In this document: piece after piece, positions 1 to 7,595 of the stretch
How the letters are laid out: each line of letters begins with the position of its first letter
Numbering within the stretch: the first letter of the stretch is position 1
Assembly: GCA_024690865.1 (NCBI GenBank)
Contig: JAILON010000106.1
Coordinates: forward strand, 1 to 64,000
Direction: 5' to 3'
Origin: Treponema sp.
Lineage (GTDB): Bacteria > Spirochaetota > Spirochaetia > Treponematales > Treponemataceae
DNA: 64,000 nucleotides
Program-made: the position numbers and the translations under genes
The notes under the pieces: model-generated
Told to the model about the DNA's origin: nothing
The model's database searches: none
The model's input: only the letters and a program-made list of their open reading frames with translations

Positions 1-779
1 ACATGGCAATCCGCGGGATTGACGCGAACTTCGGCGGGCACCCGGAGGACACCTTCTTCCACGACCTGCATGCAACGCAGAAGTTTGACTTCATCATGGC
101 GAACCCGCCGTTCAACCTGAGCAACTGGGGACAGGACAAGCTGCAGGACGACCCCCGCTGGGCATACGGCCTCCCGCCCGCCGGCAACGCCAACTATGCC
201 TGGATCGAACACATGATTTACCACCTTGCACCCGGCGGAAAAATCGGCCTCGTCCTTGCGAACGGCGCGCTCAGCACCCAGACAAGCGGCGAGGGCGAAA
301 TCCGCAGGCGCATCATCGAAGCCGACCTTGTGGAAGGAATCGTCGCCATGCCGACACAGCTTTTCTACAGCGTGACGATTCCGGTCACCCTCTGGTTCAT
401 CAGCAGGGGCAAGAAGCAGGCGGGCAAGACCCTTTTCATCGATGCCCGCAATATGGGCCACATGGTGGACCGCAAGCACCGCGACCTGAGCGACGAGGAC
501 ATCGCCCGCCTCGCCGACACCTTCACCGAGTTTCAGAAGGGCACGCTGAAAGACCAGAAAGGCTTCTGCGCCGCCGTCAGCACTGCCGATATTGCCGCGC
601 AGGACTACATCCTGACCCCGGGCCGCTACGTCGGCATCGAAGAAAAGCAGGAGGACGACGAGCCCTTTGAGCAGAAGATGACCCGCCTCACCGCCGAGCT
701 CGGCGGGATGTTCGCCAAGAGCCACGAGCTGGAAGACCAGATACGCAAGAACCTCGGGGCGATTGGGTTTACGGTGTAG
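1..779 (+). CDS. hsdM: Type I restriction-modification methylase subunit HsdM, C-terminal part
   Basis: This is the end of a type I N6-adenine DNA methyltransferase; the gene begins before the window. Residues 34-37 of the visible part read NPPF, the catalytic motif IV of adenine methylases, followed by the conserved region with the ANGALS stretch. The C-terminal helices after about residue 215 would contact HsdS. HsdM, HsdS and HsdR together methylate or cleave bipartite DNA sites. hsdS lies about 2.2 kb downstream and hsdR at 7.6 kb, so the operon is split by accessory genes. The first ATG in the window is internal and is not the true start. Confidence 0.93.
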   Translation, partial: MAIRGIDANFGGHPEDTFFHDLHATQKFDFIMANPPFNLSNWGQDKLQDDPRWAYGLPPAGNANYAWIEHMIYHLAPGGKIGLVLANGALSTQTSGEGEIRRRIIEADLVEGIVAMPTQLFYSVTIPVTLWFISRGKKQAGKTLFIDARNMGHMVDRKHRDLSDEDIARLADTFTEFQKGTLKDQKGFCAAVSTADIAAQDYILTPGRYVGIEEKQEDDEPFEQKMTRLTAELGGMFAKSHELEDQIRKNLGAIGFTV

Positions 780-971
780 GGCGCTCCCTGCCTGTCGGCA
801 GGCCGGGCTTTCCGGGGTTCCGCTATCGCTCCATTCTCGCTTCGCGAGAACGGCTACGCCGCCCCTACAATCCCTAGCGCATTAGGGAAGCGCAGGCCGG
901 AACTTTAAACCGGTCGCATATTGTGACCGGTTCGAGAGAGAGAAGTAAAGGAAAACAGGAGTACATTAATT
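780..971. other. Hairpin-rich spacer between hsdM and the ORF6N gene
   Basis: This 192-bp spacer holds several short inverted repeats. They are CCTGCC/GGCAGG near 788-803, TTCTCGC/GCGAGAA near 834-850, TCCCTA/TAGGGA near 872-890, and the operator-like dyad at 908-932. The GC-rich hairpin cluster looks like a REP-type intergenic element rather than a classical terminator, because no T-tract follows. Confidence 0.4.
912..928. promoter_or_regulatory. Operator-like dyad upstream of the ORF6N gene
   Basis: The sequence GGTCGCA-TAT-TGTGACC is a dyad with one mismatch and extends outward as AACC/GGTT, giving 11-bp arms. The same half-sites with the same 3-bp spacer recur inside the ORF6N gene at 1207-1223. 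The matching architecture suggests that one DNA-binding protein recognises both; the ORF6N product is an obvious candidate. Function is inferred only. Confidence 0.45.
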
Positions 972-1910
972 ATGGACAACGAAATAACGGCAAAGGCGAT
1001 AGAATCCAATATTCTCACGATACGAAACCAGCAGGTGATGATTGACCGAGATTTGGCGGAACTGTACGGAGTAGAGACAAAAGCTTTAAATCAGGCGGTA
1101 AAACGGAATATTGAACGCTTCCCCGACGACTTTATGTTTCAGCTAACAAAAGAAGAAGCAGGGGATTGGAAGTCACAGATTATGAACTCCAATGATGATA
1201 TTTCAAGGTCACAAATTGTGACCTTGAAAAAAGATGAAGATAGACGTGGACAAAACATAAAATATCTTCCCTACGCCTTTACCGAACAGGGCGTTGCCAT
1301 GCTTTCGTCTGTTCTCAAAAGCCAGACCGCGGTGGAAGTGAACATCCAGATTATGCGGGCGTTTGTAGCAATGCGCCACTTCTTTCAGAACAATGCGCAG
1401 GTGTTTGCAGAAATCAATACGATAAAGAAGCAGCTCTTGGACACAAATGTTCACCAGAAGGAAACAGATAAAAAGGTTGAAGAATTATTTGAGTTAATTG
1501 ACAAATACAACGTAAAAGAAACCCAGGGCATTTTCTTTCAGGGGCAGATTTTTGATGCTTACGCAAAGTTCGAGAGCTTTATTGCACAGGCTAAGCAAGA
1601 GATAATTCTGATAGACAACTATGTTGATATGAGCATTCTGGAACGCCTTGCGAAGAAAAAGAAAACTGTGACCGTCATCATTTATACCGACCCCAAGACA
1701 AAGCTGACCGCGCAGGATATTCAGAAATTCAATGCTCAGTATCCGACGCTCACCTTGAAACACACGGCAAAGATGCACGACCGATTTATGATAATCGACC
1801 AGAAGATATTGTACCATATCGGCGCATCACTCAAGGATTTGGGTAAAAAATGTTTTGCGTTTGAAACACTGGATGCTTCACTGATAGGACATCTTTTGAA
1901 GAATGCATAA
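972..1910 (+). CDS. ORF6N (KilA-N-like) domain protein, RhuM-like
   Basis: The 312-residue product starts with an ORF6N domain (about residues 10-105), which begins with the typical NQQVMIDRDLAELYGVET stretch. ORF6N is a phage-derived DNA-binding domain often found inside type I restriction loci. A helical linker follows. Residues about 190-312 resemble a degenerate phospholipase-D-like fold, with a single HDRFMIID segment. The gene sits between hsdM and hsdS in the same direction. A perfect 29-bp palindrome lies inside its coding sequence, and a related dyad lies upstream, so autoregulation is plausible. The role in restriction is unknown. Confidence 0.85.
   Translation: MDNEITAKAIESNILTIRNQQVMIDRDLAELYGVETKALNQAVKRNIERFPDDFMFQLTKEEAGDWKSQIMNSNDDISRSQIVTLKKDEDRRGQNIKYLPYAFTEQGVAMLSSVLKSQTAVEVNIQIMRAFVAMRHFFQNNAQVFAEINTIKKQLLDTNVHQKETDKKVEELFELIDKYNVKETQGIFFQGQIFDAYAKFESFIAQAKQEIILIDNYVDMSILERLAKKKKTVTVIIYTDPKTKLTAQDIQKFNAQYPTLTLKHTAKMHDRFMIIDQKILYHIGASLKDLGKKCFAFETLDASLIGHLLKNA
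1207..1223. promoter_or_regulatory. Operator-like palindrome inside the ORF6N gene
   Basis: GGTCACA-AAT-TGTGACC is the core of a perfect 29-bp palindrome at 1201-1229 (14-bp arms around A1215). It repeats the half-site and spacer of the dyad at 912-928. It encodes the conserved SQIVTL part of the protein, so coding constraint may account for some of it. Confidence 0.45.
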
Positions 1911-1912
1911 GG

Positions 1913-1946
1913 GAATGAAAATGGAAGAGTGGAAAGAATATAAGTT
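1913..1946 (+). repeat. 34-bp direct repeat, left copy (duplicated hsdS start)
   Basis: These 34 bases are identical to 2973-3006, which is the start of hsdS. The left copy opens a 15-codon reading frame at 1915 (MKMEEWKEYKLGGTK). Its TGA stop overlaps the ATG of the DUF1016 gene at 1959. The GGAGG that serves that start lies inside the same mini-frame. Confidence 0.9.
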
Positions 1947-1958
1947 GGGAGGGACAAA

Positions 1959-2978
1959 ATGAAAGATGAGCTTGAAAAATCAGAGATGACATTTGTAAAT
2001 GACATTAAGAAAATAATTCAAGACGGACGAAAAGCCGCATACAGTGCCGTGTCCTCTGTTATGATTCAAACTTACTGGAACATCGGAAAGCGCATAGTTG
2101 AGCAAGAACAGAATGGTAAAACCCGTGCAGAATATGGAACTCACCTGATTGATATGCTTGCAAAAGAATTGAAACTGGATTTTGGAGATGGATTTTCTGC
2201 CCGTTATTTGAGACAGTTCAGAAAGTTTTATACTATTTTTCCTGATTCGGAGATTTGGAAATCGCGATTTCCAAATTTGACATGGACACACTACCTTATG
2301 GTTTTGAGAGTCGAAGACACGACTGCTTGCAGATGGTATATAGAAACAGCATCCAAAGAAATGTTGAGCACCCGCACATTGGACAGGAATATCAGCACGC
2401 AGTATTTTGAAAGACATTTTGCCAATCCTGCAATAACAGACAATTCAAAAAAAGAAGTATCTGCACCTGAGATACTAAAGAATCCTTTTATGGCTGAATT
2501 TTTAGGATTTAAAACAGGGGAAGATTTTTCTGAGTCTGATCTGGAAAATTCCATCATTTCGCACCTAAAGGATTTTCTGCTTGAAATGGGCAGAGGATTT
2601 GCGTTTGTTGCAAGACAACAGCATATTCACACAGATGCAGAAGATTATTACATTGACCCTGTTTTTTACAATATTGTATTAAAATGCTACGTACTCATTG
2701 ATCTAAAAAAAGGAAAAATCAGACATCAAGATGTAGGACAAATGGACATGTATGTCCGTATGTACGACGAACTTAAACGGACGGAAGGGGACAATCCGAC
2801 AATAGGCCTGGTTTTATGTTCCGAAACAGACGAAGCAATCGCTAAATATTCCGTTCTAAATAATAATGACCAGTTATATGCTGCTAAACTTATGACTTGT
2901 ATGCCGACAGAAGAACAGCTCAAGTCCGAAATTGAGCATCAAAAAGAGATTTATAGGTTGCAGCATGGCGGAGAATGA
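1959..2978 (+). CDS. DUF1016/YhcG-type PD-(D/E)XK nuclease
   Basis: The 339-residue protein has the DUF1016 layout. A helical N-terminal region (about 10-150) contains the SVMIQTYWNIGKRIVE segment. A C-terminal PD-(D/E)XK nuclease domain carries the Asp of YIDPVFYN and the IDLKKG core (about 228-251). YhcG-like proteins are common beside type I restriction genes, but their exact job is not settled. The start at 1959 follows GGAGGG, and the stop overlaps the hsdS start as ATGA. The gene is bounded by two identical 34-bp copies of the hsdS start, so it looks inserted. A second family member lies at 24344-25435. Confidence 0.88.
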   Translation: MKDELEKSEMTFVNDIKKIIQDGRKAAYSAVSSVMIQTYWNIGKRIVEQEQNGKTRAEYGTHLIDMLAKELKLDFGDGFSARYLRQFRKFYTIFPDSEIWKSRFPNLTWTHYLMVLRVEDTTACRWYIETASKEMLSTRTLDRNISTQYFERHFANPAITDNSKKEVSAPEILKNPFMAEFLGFKTGEDFSESDLENSIISHLKDFLLEMGRGFAFVARQQHIHTDAEDYYIDPVFYNIVLKCYVLIDLKKGKIRHQDVGQMDMYVRMYDELKRTEGDNPTIGLVLCSETDEAIAKYSVLNNNDQLYAAKLMTCMPTEEQLKSEIEHQKEIYRLQHGGE

Positions 2979-3006
2979 AAATGGAAGAGTGGAAAGAATA
3001 TAAGTT
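2973..3006 (+). repeat. 34-bp direct repeat, right copy (hsdS start)
   Basis: This is the right-hand copy of the repeat at 1913-1946. It supplies the functional start of hsdS (MKMEEWKEYKLG). The two copies lie 1060 bp apart and bracket exactly the DUF1016 gene. Confidence 0.9.
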
Positions 3007-4174
3007 AGGTGATATTTGCCTAAAAATAGGAAGTGGTGCAACTCCTTCTGGAGGAAAAGAAGCATATAAAGGTGGAGGCTACAATCTTATTCGTAGCCAG
3101 AATGTTCTTGATTTTTCTTTTTCTTCTGAAGGACTTGTTCAAATAAATGAAGAACAAGCAAGGAAATTAGACAATGTGACACTTCAAAAAAATGACGTCC
3201 TATTGAACATCACAGGAGATTCAGTTGCAAGAGCCTGTATCATTCCCAACAACTTATTTCCTGCTAGAGTAAACCAGCATGTTGCGATACTCAGAGCAAA
3301 CAGTGATATTTTAGATTATCATTATCTTCTTTATTTCCTACAAGTCAAAAAGCCTCAACTATTGGCATTAGCATCGGGTGGGGCCACAAGAAATGCATTA
3401 ACAAAACAAATGCTTGAGAATCTTCCTATAGCACTTCCCCCTCTCCCCACCCAGCAAAAAATCGCCGCCATCCTCTCATCCCTCGACGACAAAATCGAAC
3501 TGAACAACAAAATAAACACCAACCTCGAACAGCAAGCTGGGGCGATTTTCAAAAACTGGTTTGTAGACTTCGAACCATTCGGCGGCAAAATGCCGGAAGG
3601 GTGGAAAGAAAAACCTTTATATGATTATGCAGATTTTATAAATGGAACTTCTTTTAAGGAAGATGAATATGACACAAAAGGGGTTCCTATTATAAAAATC
3701 GCAGAATTAAAAAACGGAATAACGGACGCAACTCAATATTTTAATGGGGAAAAAGATCCAAAATACGATGTAAAAAATGGGGACATACTCTTTTCATGGT
3801 CAGGAAATCCAGAAACATCAATAGATATTTTCATTTGGTCATTAGGAGATGGAATCTTAAATCAACATACATTTAACTTAAAAAGTAATACAGACAGAAA
3901 ATGGTTTACTTATTGTTTATTAAAATATTTCAAACCGGAATTCTGTCATCGAGCAAGCTGCAAACAAACAACAGGTCTCGGACATGTTACGGCAAATGAT
4001 TTGAAGCAGATTACATTCAACTCTGGAGAAAAAGAAGAATCAAATTTTGAAGCATTAATTACGCCTATTATGAATCAGATTTTCAATAATAAACTTGAAA
4101 ATCAAAAATTGGTAAATATACGAGATTCTTTATTACCAAAGTTGATGAATGGAGAAATTGAGTTTATAAAATAG
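2975..4174 (+). CDS. hsdS: Type I restriction specificity subunit HsdS
   Basis: The 399-residue subunit sets the DNA target of the type I complex. It has two target-recognition domains (about residues 5-145 and 205-350). Each is followed by a conserved helical spacer. The first spacer contains PLPTQQKIAAILSSLDDKIE, and the second ends with SLLPKLMNGEIE. The start overlaps the upstream stop as ATGA, giving translational coupling. The recognition domains are AT-rich while the central spacer is GC-rich, so the recognition domains were probably exchanged by recombination. Recognition sequence cannot be predicted. Confidence 0.93.
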   Translation: MKMEEWKEYKLGDICLKIGSGATPSGGKEAYKGGGYNLIRSQNVLDFSFSSEGLVQINEEQARKLDNVTLQKNDVLLNITGDSVARACIIPNNLFPARVNQHVAILRANSDILDYHYLLYFLQVKKPQLLALASGGATRNALTKQMLENLPIALPPLPTQQKIAAILSSLDDKIELNNKINTNLEQQAGAIFKNWFVDFEPFGGKMPEGWKEKPLYDYADFINGTSFKEDEYDTKGVPIIKIAELKNGITDATQYFNGEKDPKYDVKNGDILFSWSGNPETSIDIFIWSLGDGILNQHTFNLKSNTDRKWFTYCLLKYFKPEFCHRASCKQTTGLGHVTANDLKQITFNSGEKEESNFEALITPIMNQIFNNKLENQKLVNIRDSLLPKLMNGEIEFIK

Positions 4175-4189
4175 TGAGGGATATATTAT

Positions 4190-4699
4190 ATGTTTAAAAC
4201 AAATAAAAAAGAACAGTTCAGCATAGCTTATGTATATGCGTTAGCTGCACAATTAGGATTTAACCATTCAAAACCAGACGTAGATGATGAAAGTGTCGAT
4301 ATTGAATTTATTGGAAACTATCCTAAATCAGATCCAAATATAAAGATGTGGAATCCTCGCTTGGAAGTGCAACTAAAATGTACCAAAAATGGTCCTCAAG
4401 CTGATAATTATTTACATTTTTCTTTGCCAGTTAAGAATTATAATGATTTGAGAGAAGTAAGAAGAAGTAGTCCAGCATATTTAATTGTTTTACACGTCCC
4501 AGACAACGAGGATGATTGGATTATTGAAAACTCTGCAGATATTACATTGAAATATAATGCTTATTGGTTTTCACTAAAAAATAGTCCCCCTACAAGTAAC
4601 ACAACAACTGTAACTGTGAAAATACCAATATCAAATCGCCTAACCAAGGATTCTTTTAAGAATCTCATGGATAATTCTAGTAAGGGGATTGCCTTATGA
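4190..4699 (+). CDS. DUF4365-like PD-(D/E)XK family protein
   Basis: The 169-residue protein resembles DUF4365. A conserved acidic position lies in SVDIEFIG (Asp37), followed by the RLEVQLKCT strand with E59, Q61 and K63, as in PD-(D/E)XK nucleases. The family is known from defence loci and predicted to act on nucleic acids. It starts 15 bp after hsdS, and its stop overlaps the next ATG (ATGA), so the two proteins are probably made in fixed ratio. Base composition is strikingly AT-rich compared with the hsdR gene, pointing to recent transfer. Activity is inferred from the motif only. Confidence 0.72.
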   Translation: MFKTNKKEQFSIAYVYALAAQLGFNHSKPDVDDESVDIEFIGNYPKSDPNIKMWNPRLEVQLKCTKNGPQADNYLHFSLPVKNYNDLREVRRSSPAYLIVLHVPDNEDDWIIENSADITLKYNAYWFSLKNSPPTSNTTTVTVKIPISNRLTKDSFKNLMDNSSKGIAL

Positions 4700-5838
4700 G
4701 TTTACGCTTTGACAGGTTTTGTCTGAATTATACATTTTTATCATTTTCTAGATTTTTACTTAAACTTGATTGGGAAGAGGCAAATAATTTAAATGAGTAT
4801 TATAATGTTTGGCATAGCCCGATTATTGATGGAAAGCAAGAAGAGTTAGTTGTTCCTCTAACTAACGAAGTATTTAGACTAGAACGAGATTTAAATAATA
4901 TCATAAAAACACTGATGAGTTTCTATGATAAAAAAGAATATCAGATATTAGATGATTTTGAGAATTCCGTAAAGGATCAAGTAAAATTTCGAGTTAAGAG
5001 TGAAATGACAGAAGATGGCTATATTCCTCTCGTTGAAGGGGTTAGACTTCTTGAAAATACAAAAGAAATGCTAATAGCCTCTTTTCTTTCTGTTAATACT
5101 AAAAAAAAGAATTATACTGGGCCACATCCCGAAAATGTCAATGAAGCAATTAGCAATATTAAAATGGGACAAACTGAGGAAGGAAGTTTCATAATCAATA
5201 TTTATTTACCGAATGATTATTATGAAAACGGACAGCCTTCTCTTCTTGAAGAGGAATCTGATTCATTTACAAGAAAAGCTTTAACAATTATGGAACAAGC
5301 ATCAACCGAGTTAATTACTAAAGCTGAAACATTTGAAGAACAAAGTAATGATCTGTCAGTTTTTGATGATTCATATTTACTTGGGGTTAGTTCAAATTTT
5401 TGTTCAGCAATTTCAGAAATTAGTTCTAACGGTAAAAACGATGTTGAGATTGAAATCATATTAAATAATAAAATTGATGACAAAGAGGATATTCGGAGAA
5501 TAGAAATCAAAAAAGAAATAATTCCAATTATCGACACTGTAAAGGAATATTATAAACAAGATTTAACCACAGAAAACTTTGTTCTTATTGGGCATGTTAC
5601 AAAATTACATCAAGAAGTTGATGATTCGGAAGGTGATATTACTTTAACTTGTGAAATTGATGGAAAGTTAAAAAAGGTAAAATTAGAATTAAATGAGAAT
5701 TTCTATACTATTGCTCAAGAAGCTCATAGGAATAAAAGTTATCTTAGATGTGTTGGTACATTAAAAATTAATGGTAGAGTTACTACATTAACTGATATCA
5801 CTGATGTTTTAATAATTTCTGAAGATGAGATAGAATAA
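4696..5838 (+). CDS. Unknown protein coupled to the DUF4365-like nuclease
   Basis: I do not recognise this 380-residue protein. It has no signal peptide and no membrane segment. The first 110 residues are mostly helical. The stretch around 290-380 is rich in alternating beta-type residues and could be a small OB- or beta-barrel-like domain. Acidic and lysine residues dominate. It overlaps the upstream nuclease gene by four bases, which suggests a functional pair: effector and partner, or sensor. The gene is very AT-rich and sits inside a restriction locus, so a defence role is likely but unproven. Confidence 0.75.
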   Translation: MSLRFDRFCLNYTFLSFSRFLLKLDWEEANNLNEYYNVWHSPIIDGKQEELVVPLTNEVFRLERDLNNIIKTLMSFYDKKEYQILDDFENSVKDQVKFRVKSEMTEDGYIPLVEGVRLLENTKEMLIASFLSVNTKKKNYTGPHPENVNEAISNIKMGQTEEGSFIINIYLPNDYYENGQPSLLEEESDSFTRKALTIMEQASTELITKAETFEEQSNDLSVFDDSYLLGVSSNFCSAISEISSNGKNDVEIEIILNNKIDDKEDIRRIEIKKEIIPIIDTVKEYYKQDLTTENFVLIGHVTKLHQEVDDSEGDITLTCEIDGKLKKVKLELNENFYTIAQEAHRNKSYLRCVGTLKINGRVTTLTDITDVLIISEDEIE

Positions 5839-5910
5839 TCAATAAGCCAGTGTTGCGGGCGGCGCCTGAGCCCGCAGAAGGGGTAGCGGAAAACGCCGCA
5901 GGCAGTTGTA

Positions 5911-5930
5911 GGGAGGGGATGGCCCCTCCC
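5911..5930. terminator. Hairpin between convergent genes
   Basis: GGGAGGGG-atgg-CCCCTCCC forms an 8-bp GC-rich stem between the convergent ends of the gene at 4696 and the antitoxin gene. No long T-tract follows on either side, so termination efficiency is uncertain. Confidence 0.4.
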
Positions 5931-5934
5931 CACC

Positions 5935-7017
5935 CTACATTACCTCATACTTCCGAATCTGTTCTGAATAGTCCGCCCAGTTGAGATATTTTTCTTTTTG
6001 AAGGCGGCCTATCAGGATAGATGGCAGGATATTCTGGCTTTCTGAGAAAGAATTGATTGAATGCAGGGTAAAATCATTTGCCTTAATAAAGCTCTGATAT
6101 GCTGCTTTGTCTATCAAAGTATTCTGGGCAAAAAGGTCAGCCTTTGTTTCTTTTGCATTTTCTACTGACTCAAAATCTATGAATTTCTGTTTTGAGTCAC
6201 CATTGATAAAATGAGCGATTTCATGGAATAAGGTAAACCAGAAAATATCCGCGCGTTTTTGACGGAACGTGAGGCTTATGATTGTTTTCCCTTCCTGATT
6301 TGTTTTTATAAAGCCTTGTACAGGTGCACCCTTAAAAGACGGTGCAATTACAAATGCAATTCCGCATGAAGAAAAGCTTTCCTGAAGCTTCGGGATGAAT
6401 TCTTCCTGTGGCAATACAGACAATGCCTTTATTTGGGGGCAAATTTTCAAGAGTCTGGCTGTCTGGTCTTCATAAGAAAGATTTTCTGTTTCAATTTTTT
6501 CTGCCAGGGATTCACATATCCTTTGCCATGCGAATAAAATACAAGGCTCACAATTTTGTGTTGTCTGCGCTCTGAATGCTCCAGAGGAAACAAGAGACGG
6601 TATGCACGTCAAGTTGCTTACATTAAGATATTTTCGTAATTCAAGAATATTCTGTTCAGTCTGCTTGATTTCAGGAACAAAAGATTTCTCCACGATGAAA
6701 CAGAATGCTTCTTTCATTGATTTGAAAATATTGATTTCGTCCTGTGAAATTGAATGAAGCTCATCAAAGTCAAAAATTTCTTTGTCATATTGATTCTGCA
6801 AATTCATCCAAAAATCCGCATCTATATTCAATGCATACTCGAGTTTTTTTGCAAAATTTACGGAAATATTTCTCTCGCCGCTAAGAATTGTGCTTATGTG
6901 CTTCGGGGTTACACCTGTGCGCAAAGCAAGTTCCAGCTGAGACATGTTTCTTTCTTCGAGGACCTCTTTTAATGTTTCGCCGGGATGAATAATCATTTCA
7001 CGAGACAAGCCACTCAT
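5935..7017 (-). CDS. higA: HigA-type antitoxin fused to an ImmA/IrrE metallopeptidase domain
   Basis: The 360-residue protein begins with a HigA-type XRE helix-turn-helix (about residues 11-75) containing HPGETLKEVLEER. It ends with an ImmA/IrrE-like zinc peptidase domain with HEIAH at about 265-269. The N-terminus should bind DNA and neutralise HigB; the peptidase could cleave a regulator under stress. I chose the ATG at 7017 because GGAGG lies at 7023-7027. An ATG at 7047 is also in frame. The gene overlaps the 3' end of the toxin gene. Single-domain HigA proteins are about 100 residues, so this is the long class. Confidence 0.88.
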   Translation of the reverse strand: MSGLSREMIIHPGETLKEVLEERNMSQLELALRTGVTPKHISTILSGERNISVNFAKKLEYALNIDADFWMNLQNQYDKEIFDFDELHSISQDEINIFKSMKEAFCFIVEKSFVPEIKQTEQNILELRKYLNVSNLTCIPSLVSSGAFRAQTTQNCEPCILFAWQRICESLAEKIETENLSYEDQTARLLKICPQIKALSVLPQEEFIPKLQESFSSCGIAFVIAPSFKGAPVQGFIKTNQEGKTIISLTFRQKRADIFWFTLFHEIAHFINGDSKQKFIDFESVENAKETKADLFAQNTLIDKAAYQSFIKANDFTLHSINSFSESQNILPSILIGRLQKEKYLNWADYSEQIRKYEVM

Positions 7018-7366
7018 TTTTTCCTCCATGATAATCCACGATTCCAATAATCATCGCCTTTTCACAGATTCTTAGAGCTTCGGACGATAAATCTGGTGGA
7101 ACTGGCTGAATTATGAGCCGTGTATGTGCATCTAAATCCACACCATAGTAACCGGACAAATTGCCCTTAAGGCTGTGTGGCTTCCCAATGTTGAAGTTCA
7201 AATACTTTTGAAATGTCGCTGCGGCTTTTATCTGGCTGATTCTTTTTTTCGCAGTTTTCGTAAGCATTGAACCTATTTTCTTCTGAAGTAAATTTCGGGA
7301 GTTGGCGATATCGCATAAATCCGAGAAGTATTCCTGTATTAATTCATTTGCGTATTGCACTTCCAT
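6998..7366 (-). CDS. higB: HigB/RelE-family toxin
   Basis: The 122-residue protein matches the HigB/RelE plasmid-maintenance toxin layout. An N-terminal helix pair precedes a beta-sheet with the KPHSLKGNLSGYYGVDL and RLIIQP segments. Family members are ribosome-dependent mRNA endonucleases. It precedes and overlaps the antitoxin gene, the usual order for higBA. A strong promoter (TTGACA, 17 bp, TAAAAT) and two TTACC-N5-GGTAA operators lie directly upstream. The start codon falls within a perfect 47-bp palindrome. Confidence 0.85.
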   Translation of the reverse strand: MEVQYANELIQEYFSDLCDIANSRNLLQKKIGSMLTKTAKKRISQIKAAATFQKYLNFNIGKPHSLKGNLSGYYGVDLDAHTRLIIQPVPPDLSSEALRICEKAMIIGIVDYHGGKNEWLVS

Positions 7367-7402
7367 TAAAATTACCTATTAGGTAATTTTAATGGAAGTG
7401 CA
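7356..7402. repeat. Perfect 47-bp palindrome over the higB start
   Basis: Two 23-base arms flank T7379 without a mismatch. The right arm is an inverted copy of the higB start region, so ATGGAAGTGCA reads outward in both directions. The centre contains operator 1 (7371-7387). A palindrome this long exceeds what an operator needs. Confidence 0.9.
7371..7387. promoter_or_regulatory. HigA operator 1 (predicted)
   Basis: ATTACC-TATTA-GGTAAT is a perfect dyad that overlaps the -10 and start region of the higBA promoter. Antitoxin binding here would block transcription. Confidence 0.65.
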
Positions 7403-7414
7403 GATGATTGTCAA
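7386..7414 (-). promoter_or_regulatory. higBA promoter
   Basis: On the minus strand TTGACA (7414-7409) and TAAAAT (7391-7386) are separated by 17 bp. The -35 is a perfect consensus. The two operator dyads lie on either side, fitting autorepression by the antitoxin. Confidence 0.75.
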
Positions 7415-7420
7415 GAACAA

Positions 7421-7437
7421 ATTACCTGTTTGGTAAC
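7421..7437. promoter_or_regulatory. HigA operator 2 (predicted)
   Basis: ATTACC-TGTTT-GGTAAC matches operator 1 in both half-sites with one mismatch and has the same 5-bp spacer. It sits just upstream of the -35 box. Confidence 0.6.
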
Positions 7438-7595
7438 AAAATTCTTTTCGATATACCGAACCAAATCGCCAAAAATCGATTTTAGTTCGTTTCAACCGTA
7501 CAAGTCATGCTCTGCGAAATGGGTTTTGTTATAAATCAAGTGCAAAATCCCGTAAATCGTGATAAACTGTATGTAATTGCATGCGAGGAAAGGAT

